A stretch of 6,745 nucleotides of DNA, taken from Micrococcaceae bacterium UBA6021. Its GTDB lineage: Bacteria > Actinomycetota > Actinomycetes > Actinomycetales > Micrococcaceae. Of this stretch, positions 6,572 through 6,745 are shown one piece after another. The notes below the pieces were generated by a model, which saw only the letters and a list, made by a program, of their open reading frames with translations, was not told where the DNA came from and did not search any database. Numbering within the stretch: position 1 is the stretch's first letter; every line of letters starts with the position of its first letter. The stretch is taken from assembly GCA_002427975.1 (NCBI GenBank), contig DIZT01000297.1:1-6745 (forward strand). Reading direction: 5' to 3'. The position numbers were made by a program, and so were the translations under genes.

Positions 6572-6627
6572 GGACGGTCACGATTTCTGGAGCCTGAACG
6601 CGGCATGCGATCAAGCCACTGTTCGAA

Positions 6628-6633
6628 AACTTA
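6628..6633 (-). promoter_or_regulatory. Candidate -10 element (TAAGTT) of the HU promoter
   Basis: TAAGTT on the - strand fits the TAnnnT pattern and would give a leader of roughly 60 bases before the HU start. The matching -35 is poor: TTGCGG lies 20 bases upstream, which is longer than usual. This is a pattern-based guess. Confidence 0.25.
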
Positions 6634-6659
6634 CCAGCTTGGGCCCGCGAGGACCGCAA

Positions 6660-6718
6660 ATTCCGCGTGTTTCCGCGACTTTTTGACTAAAATCACCGGT
6701 TTTCCGGGGATTTCCGCG
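6660..6718. repeat. Four TTTCCGCG-like motifs upstream of the HU gene
   Basis: ATTCCGCG (6660), TTTCCGCG (6670), TTTCCGGG (6701) and TTTCCGCG (6711) begin 10, 31 and 10 bases apart, close to whole turns of the helix. The last overlaps an imperfect palindrome TTCC-GCG-GGAA (6712-6722). A small CCGG-TTTT-CCGG hairpin covers 6696-6707. The stretch contains no gene, is richer in A+T than its surroundings and lies about 100-160 bases upstream of the HU start codon. It may be a protein-binding region; no regulator is recognised. Confidence 0.5.
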
Positions 6719-6745
6719 GGAATTGCGCCCACAGCGGACGCTCTC

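Noticed and set aside
5847..6686. Plus-strand open frame spanning the 5' end of CopD-CtaG and the HU gene
   Set aside because: It crosses two genes and the intergenic hairpin on the opposite strand and gives no recognisable protein.
6683..6688. TTGACT on the + strand as a -35 element for a rightward gene
   Set aside because: The expected -10 position (6706-6711) reads GGGGAT, and no + strand coding start is visible before the window ends.

Overview
The window is high-GC, gene-dense DNA from an actinobacterium. The protein set fits Micrococcaceae (Arthrobacter/Pseudarthrobacter-like): a HerA/YjgR-type ATPase, a CopD-CtaG fusion, an NHLRC2-like thioredoxin and a short HU with a lysine tail. 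This assignment is made by recognition only; no database search was possible. There are no tRNA or rRNA genes, insertion sequences, CRISPR arrays or phage genes.

Layout. On the + strand, bases 1-717 are the 3' end of a HerA-like (DUF853/YjgR) ATPase gene. A 130-bp gap holding a weak stem-loop follows, then a gene for a single-pass membrane-anchored extracytoplasmic protein of unknown function (848-1840). The + strand genes converge on a block of - strand genes. Between them, at 1918-1962, lies a perfect 20-bp-stem hairpin that can terminate transcription from both sides.

The - strand block, read from right to left, begins with a short HU nucleoid protein (6559-6272) with a consensus ribosome binding site, followed by a hairpin. 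Next is a 716-residue multipass CopD-CtaG fusion (6172-4022), then a 678-residue thioredoxin/NHL-propeller protein (4022-1986). The last two overlap by one base (TGATG) and are almost certainly translationally coupled. The ribosome binding site of the second lies inside a three-unit 21-bp tandem repeat that encodes the heptad-like C-terminal tail of the first.

Functionally, the CopD-CtaG protein is expected to handle copper at the membrane and help assemble cytochrome oxidase. Its coupled partner is a cytosolic CxxC thioredoxin-fold protein. The pairing suggests, but does not prove, a shared redox/copper/respiratory task. The right edge (6572-6745) is the HU upstream region, with TTTCCGCG-like motifs spaced at about whole helical turns.

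Most of the window is ordinary conserved actinobacterial core sequence. I see no convincing new multi-gene system. The most unusual items are the CtaG/NHL-thioredoxin coupling, the 21-bp tail repeat and the phased motifs upstream of HU.
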